Positions 1-8,735 of a stretch of 36,150 nt of DNA are shown piece after piece. Position 1 is the first letter of the stretch; each line of letters begins with the position of its first letter. The notes below the pieces were generated by a model. That model was given only the letters and a program-made list of their open reading frames with translations, was not told the DNA's origin and did no database searches. Both the position numbers and the translations under genes were made by a program. The stretch comes from Phoronis australis (Eukaryota; Phoronida; Phoronidae), in contig NMRA01000965.1 in NCBI GenBank assembly GCA_002633005.1, positions 48,114 through 84,263 on the forward strand. The letters are read 5' to 3'.

Positions 1-623
1 CAGCCACGCATGCGCAATTCAATCACCACTAGTACAGCAGCGACACCGCGAGGAGAATTCTCCGAATAGCCCCATTCAGGGTTACGTTTGAATCTATGCA
101 CTAGAAAATTTTTGTTATGTTGAACACTGGGTCATTTCTCTCATTTTTTGGGTTACGGCCAGTGGCAAGTTAAAAAATCTTCTGGGTTTGACAGCCTAGT
201 TTCTCCACGGTGCGTTCCCAGCACAGAAGCACGGTTCATCAGCGAAGACTCTACTCCGACGGAATGTAGTTGTCATGTGTCGTGTGCGCGGCTTGTCTTC
301 ACAGCACGTGCATGCACTCTCACCGAATCGTGCAACACCACCCACGTCGACACTCAGCGTCCTCTCGCAAGACACCTGACCTTATATTACCGACTTCTCT
401 TATACATGCACAATTTCTGCACGGACTCCTCAAGCTGAGTGCAATGATGGCTTCGGTAGGGCTTGGCGTACTCAACTTAATTTTTTGCAGATAGACAAAC
501 AGGCTCAGGCTCGGAACAGGAGCTAGTTCACCATTTCACTACCAACTTTCACATGGTCAAAAATAGAATTATTTTATTCTTGGTCTTGCTACAACACCAA
601 TATCAGCTGGTACAGCACTCAGG
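1..623. other. No gene recognised; non-coding or unique sequence
   Basis: A 96-codon open frame at 148-438 and an overlapping 74-codon frame at 270-494 are present, but neither shows a domain, a repeat or a signal peptide that I recognise. Codon content looks random (many Cys, His and Thr). I see no inverted repeat until the MITE that begins at 624. Confidence 0.4.
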
Positions 624-1093
624 ATTGCCCGGTTACGCAATGCTTGTTGACAGGGTTTGATTAGAGCTAGTGTCCTTTTATATATTATTTTTTTGTGTGT
701 ATCCAACTACCTTAAAATGTATTATTGTTAAATCTTCAACGATAACAAAGAAACCGGTTGTTGAAGCCGCCAGAAATGAGACTCACTTTTATGTGTGATT
801 AAATTTTGCTGAAAACTCCTTAGGTAGGTGGATACACAAAAAAATTAATTTTGACTGTTTTTTTACATTTTTATGTCGTCCTAATCTTTAATTCTTGATG
901 CACAGTATACTGAAGAAAAATAAAATCATTCTGAAAATCCAAAGTTGTTTTTTAGCTATATTTGACCAAACCTCAGTAAGTCATATGGCTCGAGTGCTCA
1001 CCAGCTCAGTGATTGACAACTGGGGCGGAGCTTATATACAAGGACACTAGCTCTAATCTAACCCTGTCAACAAGCATTGCGTAACCGGGCAAT
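624..1093. mobile_element. MITE with about 62-bp terminal inverted repeats
   Basis: The sequence from 624 to about 686, beginning ATTGCCCGGTTACGCAATGC, recurs as its reverse complement at about 1032-1093 with only scattered mismatches. This gives a 470-bp element with long terminal inverted repeats and an AT-rich interior lacking any coding potential. Long inverted ends around a short non-coding core are typical of a non-autonomous DNA transposon. I could not find an unambiguous target-site duplication (left flank ..CACTCAGG, right flank CGAGAGTG..), so the superfamily is open. Confidence 0.8.
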
Positions 1094-1416
1094 CGAGAGT
1101 GTTAAGAATTAGTCAAATTTTAACCAGAATTGGCCGTTTAACTTATAATCACCAGTAGCTCCCGAGGAGTATCGGTACGAGTACTAAGGATTAGGTACAA
1201 CCATGACTTTTACAAAATTGTATGAAAACAGCGGACGTGGAATGTTTCAGAGTAAAAAATTATAGGTGCATTCCCAACACTGTTTTGGAGGAGGGCTGCG
1301 AAATGCGAAACCAGGTCAAAAAGAGATATCTATACGATAAAAAGAGTTTGATCACTAATGTACATTTATGAAGACGTCAAAAGTAGAACGAGAAGACAAT
1401 GAGGAAGACTACACCG
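1094..1416. other. No feature recognised between two mobile elements
   Basis: This stretch separates the 624-1093 MITE from the next element. I see no open frame above background, no tandem repeat and no splice-flanked coding stretch in it. Confidence 0.4.
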
Positions 1417-1789
1417 CATAGGCGGATTTAGGGGGTGGGGGGGAGGGCAGGGGGCCCGGTACCCCCTTGGCTGCCGCAAAAGACATAAAACAGCAAAAGA
1501 GTGAGAAAATATTGAGTTCATTAATTAAGTCCGGTAATTAATTAACATGAAGCTGAAGGAGGGGGGGGGGGGCCTCAGACCCGATTGTAAGTGTCCGACT
1601 GAGACCGCCGGCGCAATCGCTTTCCGTTTTTTTTAGTCTTCGATTCGTTGTTTTGATAGAAGGTCCACAACATGCTTGAAACTTCGAGCCCCCTACCTTT
1701 TAGGCTGCGGGCCTGCATGCAATCGTGCTTTGCGCATTTGCCGGGACAAAATTTTGCCCCTTCCTCATGATATCCTAGATCCGCCACTG
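1417..1789. mobile_element. hAT-like non-autonomous element with CAGTGGCGGATC-type ends
   Basis: The right end reads CTAGATCCGCCACTG (1775-1789). The left end reads CATAGGCGGATTTAGGGG (from 1417), its imperfect inverted counterpart. The 5-mer CACCG lies directly outside both ends (1412-1416 and 1790-1794) and may be the target duplication. Such CAGTGGCGGATC ends are common on hAT-like elements of invertebrates; a 5-bp duplication fits some hAT subgroups, whereas classic hAT makes 8 bp. The interior has long G runs (a run of 12 or more G's near 1560) and, at about 1660-1724, a reversed partial copy of the GCGCACCCAGCC MITE seen elsewhere in this window, so one element sits in another. Confidence 0.65.
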
Positions 1790-2004
1790 CACCGAGAGAA
1801 AAGAGTACAAACGGGATATACGTGTACGTGTAGAGACGGATTTAGCACGGGAATACAGTGGAATAAAAGAAACATAGGATGTCACATCACGCGTGATCGA
1901 TGCTTTGAAAACAACAGGGAAGTCAAGACACCTGGGTCAAGTTTAATAGTATCTAGCAGATGGTCCGTTCCTCTTAGAAAACATAGTGCTGTTACTGCTT
2001 TTAG

Positions 2005-2500
2005 ATGTGGCAGAATTTTTGCCCTCGACAACACCGTAACACTAAGGTACTCGAACGACATTGTAAAGTTTTGACGGATCGGATACATACTTTTTCACGG
2101 AAAATTTTTGAGATTCATGGATATCGGAATGAAATGTGGAGGAGACTCATTAGAAGTGAAAATAAACTTTGCCGTGCCAAACGTTAAGCAACTGCCTACG
2201 TCATAAATCCTGGAATTGTTCATGAACGTGTTGCTATCGCTCCCAATGCCAGTGCGTGTCATTTGAGCTTTGACGGCAAGAAGATAAATGTCGGGAAAAC
2301 GGCTACGAAGATGAACCGAATTTGGAAGACGGACAACAAAGACTTAAACAGGAAAGTGAGAGTATAGAGGAACTGAGAAATTTGTTACAACTGCAGTTCA
2401 TTAGGGGCAACAATTTAAAGAATGTGTCACTGAGATTAGAATTGTTAGTTCCACTAAGAACGGGCGTGAACTGGCACTGGAGGAATTTAAGGAGATGGGC
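2005..2500 (+). pseudogene. Decayed protein-coding ORF, family not identified
   Basis: One reading frame runs from about 2005 through a single TAA at 2185-2187 and onward to about 2300. It encodes a basic, helical stretch with WRRLIRSENKLCRAKR, then a compact segment containing ERVAIAPNASACHLSFDGKK. Around 2290-2310 the frame shifts, and the next frame carries an acidic coiled-coil-like stretch (GYEDEP.. then QESESIEELRNLLQL) before decaying after about 2420; a further frame from about 2464 reads LALEEFKEMGGPTCQM to a stop near 2500. Coherent, strongly amphipathic segments linked across one stop and about two frameshifts suggest a once-intact gene or transposon ORF. I do not recognise the family and give no function. 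An upstream frame (about 1960-2074, SVPLRKHSAVTAFRCG) may be an earlier part of it. Confidence 0.45.
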
Positions 2501-2862
2501 GGTCCTACATGCCAAATGCGGAAATCGGTGTAATGAGTCATTCTCGTACAAAACCTTGTGGTTTGTTGTGTACAAATTTTATATTTCCTCCTGTTCGAAC
2601 TCGTTGCAACAATCGGACAGTAAGTTTTTGTGCCAGGAATCCGATTGCAGAGTCATTTGACAGTATCAAGATAGTAAAACTCGAGTATGACAAGTCCGTA
2701 CTGACATTTTGAGAGTAGGTGTCATAAAATGCTACATAACTTAAACTACAAATTACAAATATCAACTACACTTCTCATGTACGTTGTCTATGGTCTCATG
2801 GTGGTACTCAAACACAAAAAATGACCCAAACAAAAACTCGAAGTTTATCGTCGTGTTCACAA

Positions 2863-3132
2863 TCAGTGAAATATCTTGAGCATAGTCAGTATAGGGACCC
2901 TATTAATGACCCACATTCCACGACTACTCTTCCACTGAGTGCATGCCAACTGTTTCATTGCAAAAAGGTATGTGTAGCGAAGTAAACGATCTCCTAAAGT
3001 ACACCTTGTGGGGGAATTTTTGGCGATTTTGGTCATCACGACGCCGTACTCCTCATGACCAGTCCAAACACGTAGTACAGGTCCCCACACTGTGAGCAGT
3101 TGATCGCCGGAATGACAGTCAACAACTAAGTA
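2863..3132 (-). CDS. Hypothetical minus-strand coding stretch, possibly a terminal exon
   Basis: This frame is open from about 3132, where the in-frame sequence begins shortly after a TGA, down to a TGA at 2863-2865. It gives about 89 residues of balanced, protein-like composition (for example VDCHSGDQLLTVWGPVLRVW and TGHEEYGVVMTKIAKNSP). No ATG starts the open stretch. A possible splice acceptor (..ACTACTTAG) lies just upstream on the minus strand, so it could be a last exon following the 3242-3496 candidate. I recognise no domain and it may be a chance open frame. Confidence 0.2.
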   Translation of the reverse strand, partial: YLVVDCHSGDQLLTVWGPVLRVWTGHEEYGVVMTKIAKNSPTRCTLGDRLLRYTYLFAMKQLACTQWKSSRGMWVINRVPILTMLKIFH

Positions 3133-3241
3133 GTTTCCTCAAGGAACATTACTAATTAGACACATCGCCGACTTTAGGGATCATTGTCGATTGATAACGC
3201 AATTACTACCCAAAACAATCGTGTCAGGTAAACAAAGCACC

Positions 3242-3496
3242 TTACCAACCGGCCAACACATTGAACAGCGGCGTGGATCTGTGATAGGGCGAAATCGTTT
3301 CACTCACGGTGAACCAAAAATTTTCACCCCTGTAAAACGCCATAAAACTAGCTACGTTTCGTACTAAATCTGACAACGATAAACTTACCGAACTCTGTGG
3401 TTGAAAAACATTTATTTTTTTATGTAAGATGTCCTGATTATCCACTAACAATATCCCCGACTTACAATATATTGCTGTGGCAATGGTCGATCCCAC
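3242..3496 (-). CDS. Hypothetical minus-strand coding stretch, possible exon
   Basis: An 84-codon open frame starts MGSTIATAIYCKSGILLVDN. Two good splice-donor matches lie in it on the minus strand: TTCG followed by GTAAGT inside the frame near 3391, and CCGGTTG followed by GTAAGG at its 3' end. The second would join it to the 2863-3132 candidate downstream on the same strand. No family is recognisable, and plus-strand open frames overlap it, so this is only a candidate. Confidence 0.18.
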   Translation of the reverse strand: MGSTIATAIYCKSGILLVDNQDILHKKINVFQPQSSVSLSLSDLVRNVASFMAFYRGENFWFTVSETISPYHRSTPLFNVLAGW

Positions 3497-3835
3497 TGTT
3501 TGCGTGCAAGGTCACTGCATACGATCGCGACTTAGAAATGTCGCCAATTAACGGTGTGTGTGAATGTACGTCTCGTTTTAATCGCAAAAACAAGCGTAAA
3601 GATGACAACGTTTGGCTATTACTTGCCAAACGACGGTCATAACAGCAAAGTAATCACAAGTCGGCAAGAAATTCTCAAGCCCTTGTTTGTGGGGCAGCAC
3701 GTAACAGTAATACAAACCGCCAATGGGTATATCCAGACTAGCACTAACAGTTTGTACAGTTTGTCAGCATGTATACAACCACAGTACGACATGGTAAGCC
3801 TTGTAGTAAGTATCCAAACTCCTAACATACGGATT

Positions 3836-4632
3836 GTTCTAAAACCCCCTCGACCCCCATAACCCCTCAACCCACAACCCCTCGACACACGACCCACGAT
3901 CACCTCGATTCACGACCCCCTAGACCCACGACCTGTGGCAATAGAATAATTTTTGCGCTTTATACTTATTTATAATCTTATTACGTCGCTTAGTGGCTTT
4001 CCTTGACATACGCACACCCAGCCTAAAATATAGGGGGCTTCAATTTTTTAGTATGTGGAACTTTTACTGAAAAAGATGGGGACTAAAAAATAAAGAAAAC
4101 AAAAAAAACGGGGTACTACGTTCAGACCTATGAATTGTACATCCGTGCCGAATTGCTGTGTACTTTTGTCTCGTTTACTCGGACTTTCTGTTTCTCTGAG
4201 GCGGACCTTTTTGCCCACTTCGCCAAATGTGGGGGGGGGGGCGTTCGAAGGCCCGGCTGTAGTGGCGGTCTAATGCGCCAAACTGAAAAATGGTTCTTGA
4301 TTCTGCCCATCGTCGGCATTCCTTTGCTACTATGGGACGAAAGGAGCATCGGCCTGTTTTCAGTGCTTGGGAGGTCCGTCTGCCGTTTCTCTCAGAAAAG
4401 ATGCCTTGTTCCTGGTTCGATTATATACGCCTTGTTTACATGATGCGTTTGAAAAGTGTGGTTGTTTGCTGCTAGTTGTGCTGGTTTATACAGCTGTACA
4501 GACCCAGCGAAGCCGAAGGTGAGTCGATAACCTGACGGAGTCAAACCCAGCTTTGGATCGAGGGGATCGCGGGTCGAGGGGGTTGTGGGTCGAGGAGGTA
4601 GAGGGTCTAGGAGGTCGAGGGGGTTTTAGAAC
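3836..4632. mobile_element. 797-bp element with inverted ends built from short tandem repeats
   Basis: The left end begins GTTCTAAAACCCCCTCGACC and continues to about 3932 as degenerate tandem units of CGACCC(A/C)(C/T) type. The right end (about 4556-4632) is the inverted counterpart, finishing GGTCGAGGGGGTTTTAGAAC. The terminal 20 bases are perfect reverse complements apart from repeat slippage. This makes a fold-back-like element whose terminal inverted repeats are themselves minisatellites. The interior holds a copy of the GCGCACCCAGCC MITE (from 4008). No transposase is visible and no clear target duplication was found (left flank ..ACGGATT, right flank AGGCTAT..). Confidence 0.65.
4008..4260 (+). 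mobile_element. MITE family A, copy 1 (nested)
   Basis: It begins ATACGCACACCCAGCCTAAA and shares a diagnostic series of motifs with the copies at 12368, 13457 (reversed), 13715 and 14639: GGGGGCTTC(G)AATTTTT, TGTGGAACTTTTACTGA, then CTATGAATTGTGCAT-like sequence. Its second half (TTTCTCTGAGGCGGACCTTTTTGCCCACTTCG) is shared with the reversed copy at 13457-13695, so this is a near full-length copy. The right end is degraded. It lies inside the 3836-4632 element. Open frames across it are by-products of the repeat. Confidence 0.7.
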
Positions 4633-4654
4633 AGGCTATACACCCGAAACGTTC

Positions 4655-4815
4655 GGGTTAACGCCCAAGTTCACTTAACCTCGCTTTAAGCGCTCACTGC
4701 TCGGTTTAGCGACCCTCTGGATTTTTTTTTTAAATTTCCAGTTAAGCACACTCCTCTCAGTTAAGTGCCCATTCCCGACTTTGAAAGATTGAAGATTAAG
4801 CGCCCATTGCTAAGG
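4655..4815. repeat. Degenerate repeats of a TTAAGCGCCCATTGC-like motif
   Basis: Five related motifs occur at about 4658, 4686, 4742, 4761 and 4796 (TTAACGCCCA, TTAAGCGCTCACTGC, TTAAGCACAC, TTAAGTGCCCATT, TTAAGCGCCCATTGC). They look like a worn-down tandem repeat or one end of a repeat-ended element. No partner in inverted orientation was found nearby. Confidence 0.35.
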
Positions 4816-5399
4816 AATCGCGCGATTCCCCGACTTTTAATAAAGATCGTTGATAACAATTAGAGCAACAACGGCCTCCAAGACGGCGGTTTGGCAATGT
4901 CAATTATAATACAACAAGTAAGAAATTGTCGTCGCGGATCATCATGGATTTGCTTCACAAAAATTTTTTTGAACGTTTTGTCATTTTACTTTCTTCCCAT
5001 GTTTCCGATTTTTAAGAACCTCACCGGCTTGAATACCTCCGCTTTCAACGATGCTGTCTGCCACGCTAAGTTTTCGTCAACAGGGAACTAGATAAAAACA
5101 TAATGTCGAAAAAATTAGGCTAGAGAAGTGTGACAGTGCTTTAGCCAACCCTCCAAATTCGCTTTCGGTGGGAAGCTCTCGGATTTTAAAGAACTCCCAT
5201 AACTCACGAAAAGATGTCAAATTCGTGACACAAGTTTTTGTGCTTTAAATTTAAATCATGATTATTGCTGCCATTTTGCTTCTTACTTTGAATTCAAACT
5301 CAATATAAGTGTTTATAGGTTTTATAGATCATTGGATCAAGTAAATTATAGTTTACGTACACCAGTTTCTTTTCTAAATAGTGCTGTAAAAGGTTCGCC
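4816..5399. other. No gene recognised
   Basis: AT-rich sequence with one short unrecognised open frame (4891-5091). I see no element ends or tandem repeats between the degenerate repeats and the THAP-like ORF at 5400. Confidence 0.35.
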
Positions 5400-5537
5400 A
5401 TGCCTTTTTGTATGGCACCTGGTTGCTCAAACTCTTCGAAAAAGGTGTCTTCTAAAGGGATGTTCATCACATACCATCGCCGTGTTACCCAAGCCTTGGC
5501 CCAAAGCTGTATACTAAATATAGGGCTACAGGTTTGA
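5400..5537 (+). pseudogene. THAP-like zinc-finger start exon (orphan or relic)
   Basis: A 45-codon frame starts MPFCMAPGCSNSSKK and continues through ..GMFITYHR.. to ILNIGLQ. THAP DNA-binding domains begin M-P-x-C-x(3-4)-G-C-x-N, then a hydrophobic-aromatic-His-Arg/Lys (SFHRFP-like) segment and a helix with a conserved Trp about 35-40 residues in. Here the Cys pair, the Asn and the YHR segment are in register, while Pro after HR and the Trp (read as Cys) are missing. The frame ends at CTACAG followed by GTTTGA, a possible splice donor. No later THAP Cys-x2-His exon was secured downstream. It could be the first exon of a host THAP gene or a transposase; the lost Trp points to decay. Confidence 0.5.
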
Positions 5538-7490
5538 GCCGATATGGGTAAAAATGAACAAATAAAATCCTCGAGTAAACCAAGGAATCAGGTTCCTAGA
5601 GTAAAATAAATTCAGTATTTACCGGGGTTGGAAAAGTTAGCGACCTTTCATCGGCTGCTGCTAAAATTGTGATGTGTTCTCTTGAGTCGGCTTTTTGCGA
5701 TTACGTCACCTGAAATTTACCAGTTTCTTTTCCCCCGATTCTTATTAAGTGTTGTCGCTTCCGGTACCTAGGTTGCATACAGGTTACAACAAACTTTCGG
5801 AACTTGTTTCATTTTGTTACAAGTTTTTAGTATTTTTATACCAGCAAACCGAATTTCCGGTGCTCGAAGCTGTCATCATGTCCCGAAAGACGTCTCGAAT
5901 TTTAGGAAATGGCGCGTGCGCCGTGTCACGAGCGTGGTGTTTTTGAAACGGACGACACTTCTTTGTTACAAACGGCGGCAAATTATGCTACCAGATGACG
6001 TTTATTTGATCGTTTTCCACTTAAACGGCTGCAACGAACAATGTGAGTGTCGGTGACATCCTGATTTTACATGCGCCCCCGCCGGTCCGTTTGCTTTATA
6101 TGTTGATGTAGCCTAAGGTTTACGACGAGGTGACGAGCATAAGTCAACTATACCCGTGTAGTCAACGGCTGGTTGAAATTTCGAGGTTAACGGAGCTCAA
6201 CACACAGTGGTATGATAGTCTTCATACAGCTGTAGTCCGTAACTTACCAACCCTTCAAGTTTACAGAGCTGAGTATTGGCTGGCAGCTGGCTGACTGGCT
6301 GGCTAGAGTCCACATTGCCCACGGCACAGTCACACCGCTGTAAGGACTGGTTGCACCGGCAAATTTTCGTCTGACGATGACGATGACTGGGTATCACTTT
6401 GTGTTGTCTCAGCTCAAACAGGTATCCCTGGTGACTCGACATTTGACACTAAAATTTCTTATTCCGACAATATGAAAAACGCAACTTGACTGCACGCTAA
6501 CACAAGACAATGACTTTGCCCCCGCCAAAAACGTCACGAGAAGCAGCGCTCTAAGCCGGTAAGTTTTTGAGCTTCGTTAGAGAATAAAAGTTTACTTTTT
6601 GTTGTTGAATTATTTGTGAAATTAATCAACAATTCATAGAAAATTATCCAGAATTTGATGAGAATAGTATACAGTTCGCTTTTCAACACATTAGGTGGTT
6701 ATTATGAAAAATTATGACAACTACCATTTTTCTATATTGTCAATGTATACTCACACTGCATAATATTTCAAGACGTTTGAAATAAGATATAATTAAGCAA
6801 TAAGGCCCAAGTTTTAAGCAATCACGGTGCGTCAATAAAACTGTTTGCATGAATGACATGTTCCTAAAATATTCCTCAGGGTCTGACCTTGGAGTTAGGT
6901 GATTCCTACCTGAGCTCGCATGAAGCCATAAGGACGTTGAACCTTGACTTAACGTCTTTGGTCATTTTTCAGACCTCTGAGGGATTTCCCTCTTGTGTGC
7001 AGTAGATGTACTCAGTGTCTTTAACGACGCCAATGCATGCCGAGGGTTGTAACGATGATTCGAGCAACTGAATCTACAACGGTTAGATAATCTAGCTTCT
7101 GCTGCACACCTGCCTCCGAGGCAGACAGACTACTTCGCAGCCTCAGGAGGACACGTTCCACCTTCTTCACGTCCCCTCACTTTTAAGGTTCTCAAATGTC
7201 TCGCTATATTCCTTGTGCATTTACCAAGAGTTTTCAAAGTCGCTTTTCTCGGTAATTTGTAAAAACACGACATTTGATGCGACTGGTAGTGCCAGATAAA
7301 TAGATAAATTCGCAAACCTGCACTTCAGCTTAGCCATTATTCAACTAACGCATATTGTATGCTTTAGTTTGGTATTCAATGAGTTGGATGAACAAAACTA
7401 ATGCAATTTCATATTTTAATGGGAACTGCTTATATCCTTATAATGAATTAAAATCACTTAAGCAAACCAATTCGTTTAATTGTATTATCA
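5538..7490. other. No confident gene; one possible minus-strand exon
   Basis: A minus-strand frame at 6197-6442 (81 codons from ATG, SSHQGYLFELRQHKV..) contains a strong donor match (GGTTG followed by GTAAGT near 6250) and could be an exon, but no domain is visible. A plus-strand stretch near 5870-5935 (HHVPKDVSNFRKWRVRR) faintly resembles the second half of a THAP domain but lacks the Cys and His needed to call it. Other short frames look random. No element ends were recognised. Confidence 0.3.
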
Positions 7491-7575
7491 GTGGCGGATT
7501 TAGAGGGGGCCAAGGGGGCTATGGCCCCTCTAAAATTCTCCCACATGCCATTTGGCAGTTCGGGAGTGTTCCATA
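7491..7575 (+). mobile_element. Truncated hAT-like end, CAGTGGCGGATT family
   Basis: It starts CAGTGGCGGATTTAGAGG and continues GGGGCCAAGGGGGCTATGGCCCC through CATGCCATTTGGCAGTTCGGG. The same series, in reverse complement, forms the right part of the element at 14571-14882. No matching second end was found downstream, so this is a truncated copy or a solo end. The 136-codon frame running across it (7355-7765) is not credible as a gene, because its middle is the transposon end. Confidence 0.6.
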
Positions 7576-8125
7576 CTTGTTTCATTCTCAAGTGAAGAAT
7601 GAAACAAGTATGTTTCGAAATATCGTGTGTCTTTTAATTATGTCGCTAGGTCAGTTACTGTATCTATGTTCAGTTGAGAGTAGAGTTTTGTTCCGAAAGT
7701 ATGAACGCAACGGAATAAAGACTGTGAACAATGAAAAGTGTGTGCATTTAACAAATTCTGTATAACCGAAAACTTGCTCCCAAAGTACAGTCACAATTGA
7801 CTATTGTACACGCGTCATTATCGATAGGGGTTCTCCGCCTTAACAAGCATCAATGGTATTGTAGCTTTCTTAAAGGCAAAGGCAACCCTTTTCATGTCTT
7901 TTTTAGCAAAAATAAGGTCCGTTGGTTATCACAGACATATTTTCCACTTAATTACAGCTTTTCGTAATTTAGTTAATTACTCGTTCTCTACTCCGGAAGT
8001 GGCAAGCATTTCGCGCCAATTTCTTTTCATATAGTCTGACTGTGAGAGCTGCCGAGTCAGTCATTGTTCTATCTCGGTTGTGATAAGTTCGGTCGTCGTT
8101 TGCTATTGTTTAGGAGTCAGTCAAC

Positions 8126-8227
8126 ATGCCACACTGTTGCTGCGTACCGGGATGTTCTCATTATCGTCTCACGGACAGAGGAACAACTGTCCCACTTGCC
8201 CGATTGTACCACTGGATAGTGACCTGA
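8126..8227 (+). pseudogene. THAP-like start exon in left arm of the TTAA element
   Basis: A 33-codon frame starts MPHCCCVPGCSHYRLTDR. The M-P-x(n)-C-C-V-P-G-C beginning is the hallmark opening of THAP zinc fingers (C-x(2-4)-C, first half of the C2CH site). The frame stops soon after, before the AVPTF-type end of the domain, so no functional finger is encoded unless it is spliced. A second copy lies inverted at 8394-8486. These are the two ends of a fold-back transposon that each retained the 5' coding exon. Confidence 0.6.
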
Positions 8228-8393
8228 GCACACAAACTGCTTACACCCCGCCGTGTGACTCCCTCGCCAGGTACCTCGCACCTTTTAAATAGCTCCAATA
8301 CTTTAGACAAGTTCAAAATAAACTTATCAAAGTTTGGCTCACCGATCTGTTCATTGAACGACGAACTGTACTCTTCACTGACTGGACCTGTAT

Positions 8394-8486
8394 TCACTCC
8401 CACTGATTACTCAACATCGCAGCAGGGCTGCTTACAGGCTTTGGGCCATAATGAGTGCATCCCGGTACACAGCAACAGTGTGGCAT
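8394..8486 (-). pseudogene. THAP-like start exon in right arm of the TTAA element
   Basis: On the minus strand a 30-codon frame starts MPHCCCVPGCTHYGPKP, ten residues identical to the left-arm copy before the two diverge outside the inverted repeat. That the Cys-Cys-Val-Pro-Gly-Cys codons are kept in both arms may simply reflect arm homogenisation. It is not a functional gene as it stands. Confidence 0.55.
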
Positions 8487-8735
8487 GTTGACTGACTCGT
8501 AAACAAAAGTTATCACAACCGAGGTAGATCAATGACTGACTCGACAGCTCTCACAGTCAGACTATATGAAAAGAAATTGGCGAGAAATTCTTGCCTCCCA
8601 AAACGTCACTTCCGGAGTAGAGAACGAATAATTAATGAAATTACGGAAAGCTGTAATTAAGTTGAAAACATGTCTGCGATAACCAACGAACCTTAGTTTT
8701 GCTAAAACTGACATGAAAAAAGGTTGCCTTCGCCT

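Larger units (their letters stand above)
2501..3835. other. Region with only hypothetical ORFs
   Basis: Apart from the minus-strand candidates listed separately (2863-3130 and 3242-3496), I see overlapping short open frames on both strands (for example 3397-3642 and 3554-3862 on plus) without recognisable motifs. No repeat or element end was found until 3836. Confidence 0.35.
7874..8735. mobile_element. 862-bp fold-back TTAA element with THAP starts (Kolobok-like)
   Basis: Two arms of about 290 bp (7874-8164 and 8447-8735) are inverted copies of each other. Their tips are AGGCAAAGGCAACC and GGTTGCCTTCGCCT. TTAA flanks both ends (7870-7873 and 8736-8739). The related segment at 30261-30271 reads CTTTCTTAAATAGC, exactly the site expected without the element and with one TTAA, so the boundaries are firm. 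Each arm encodes the first residues of a THAP finger pointing inward. TTAA duplication is known from piggyBac and Kolobok; THAP-bearing transposases with TTAA sites are described for Kolobok, so I favour that. The central 280 bp differs from the arms and may be transposase-derived. No intact transposase is present. Confidence 0.85.

Noticed and set aside
4135-4443. Open frame sharing the peptide (R/T)TFCFSEA(D/Y)LFAHF with a minus-strand frame at 13304-13561
   Set aside because: The similarity comes from the shared MITE family A sequence, not from a conserved protein.
5870-5940. HHVPKDVSNFRKWRVRR stretch resembling the second part of a THAP finger
   Set aside because: The Cys pair before it and the Cys-x2-His after it are absent in frame, so the likeness is too short.
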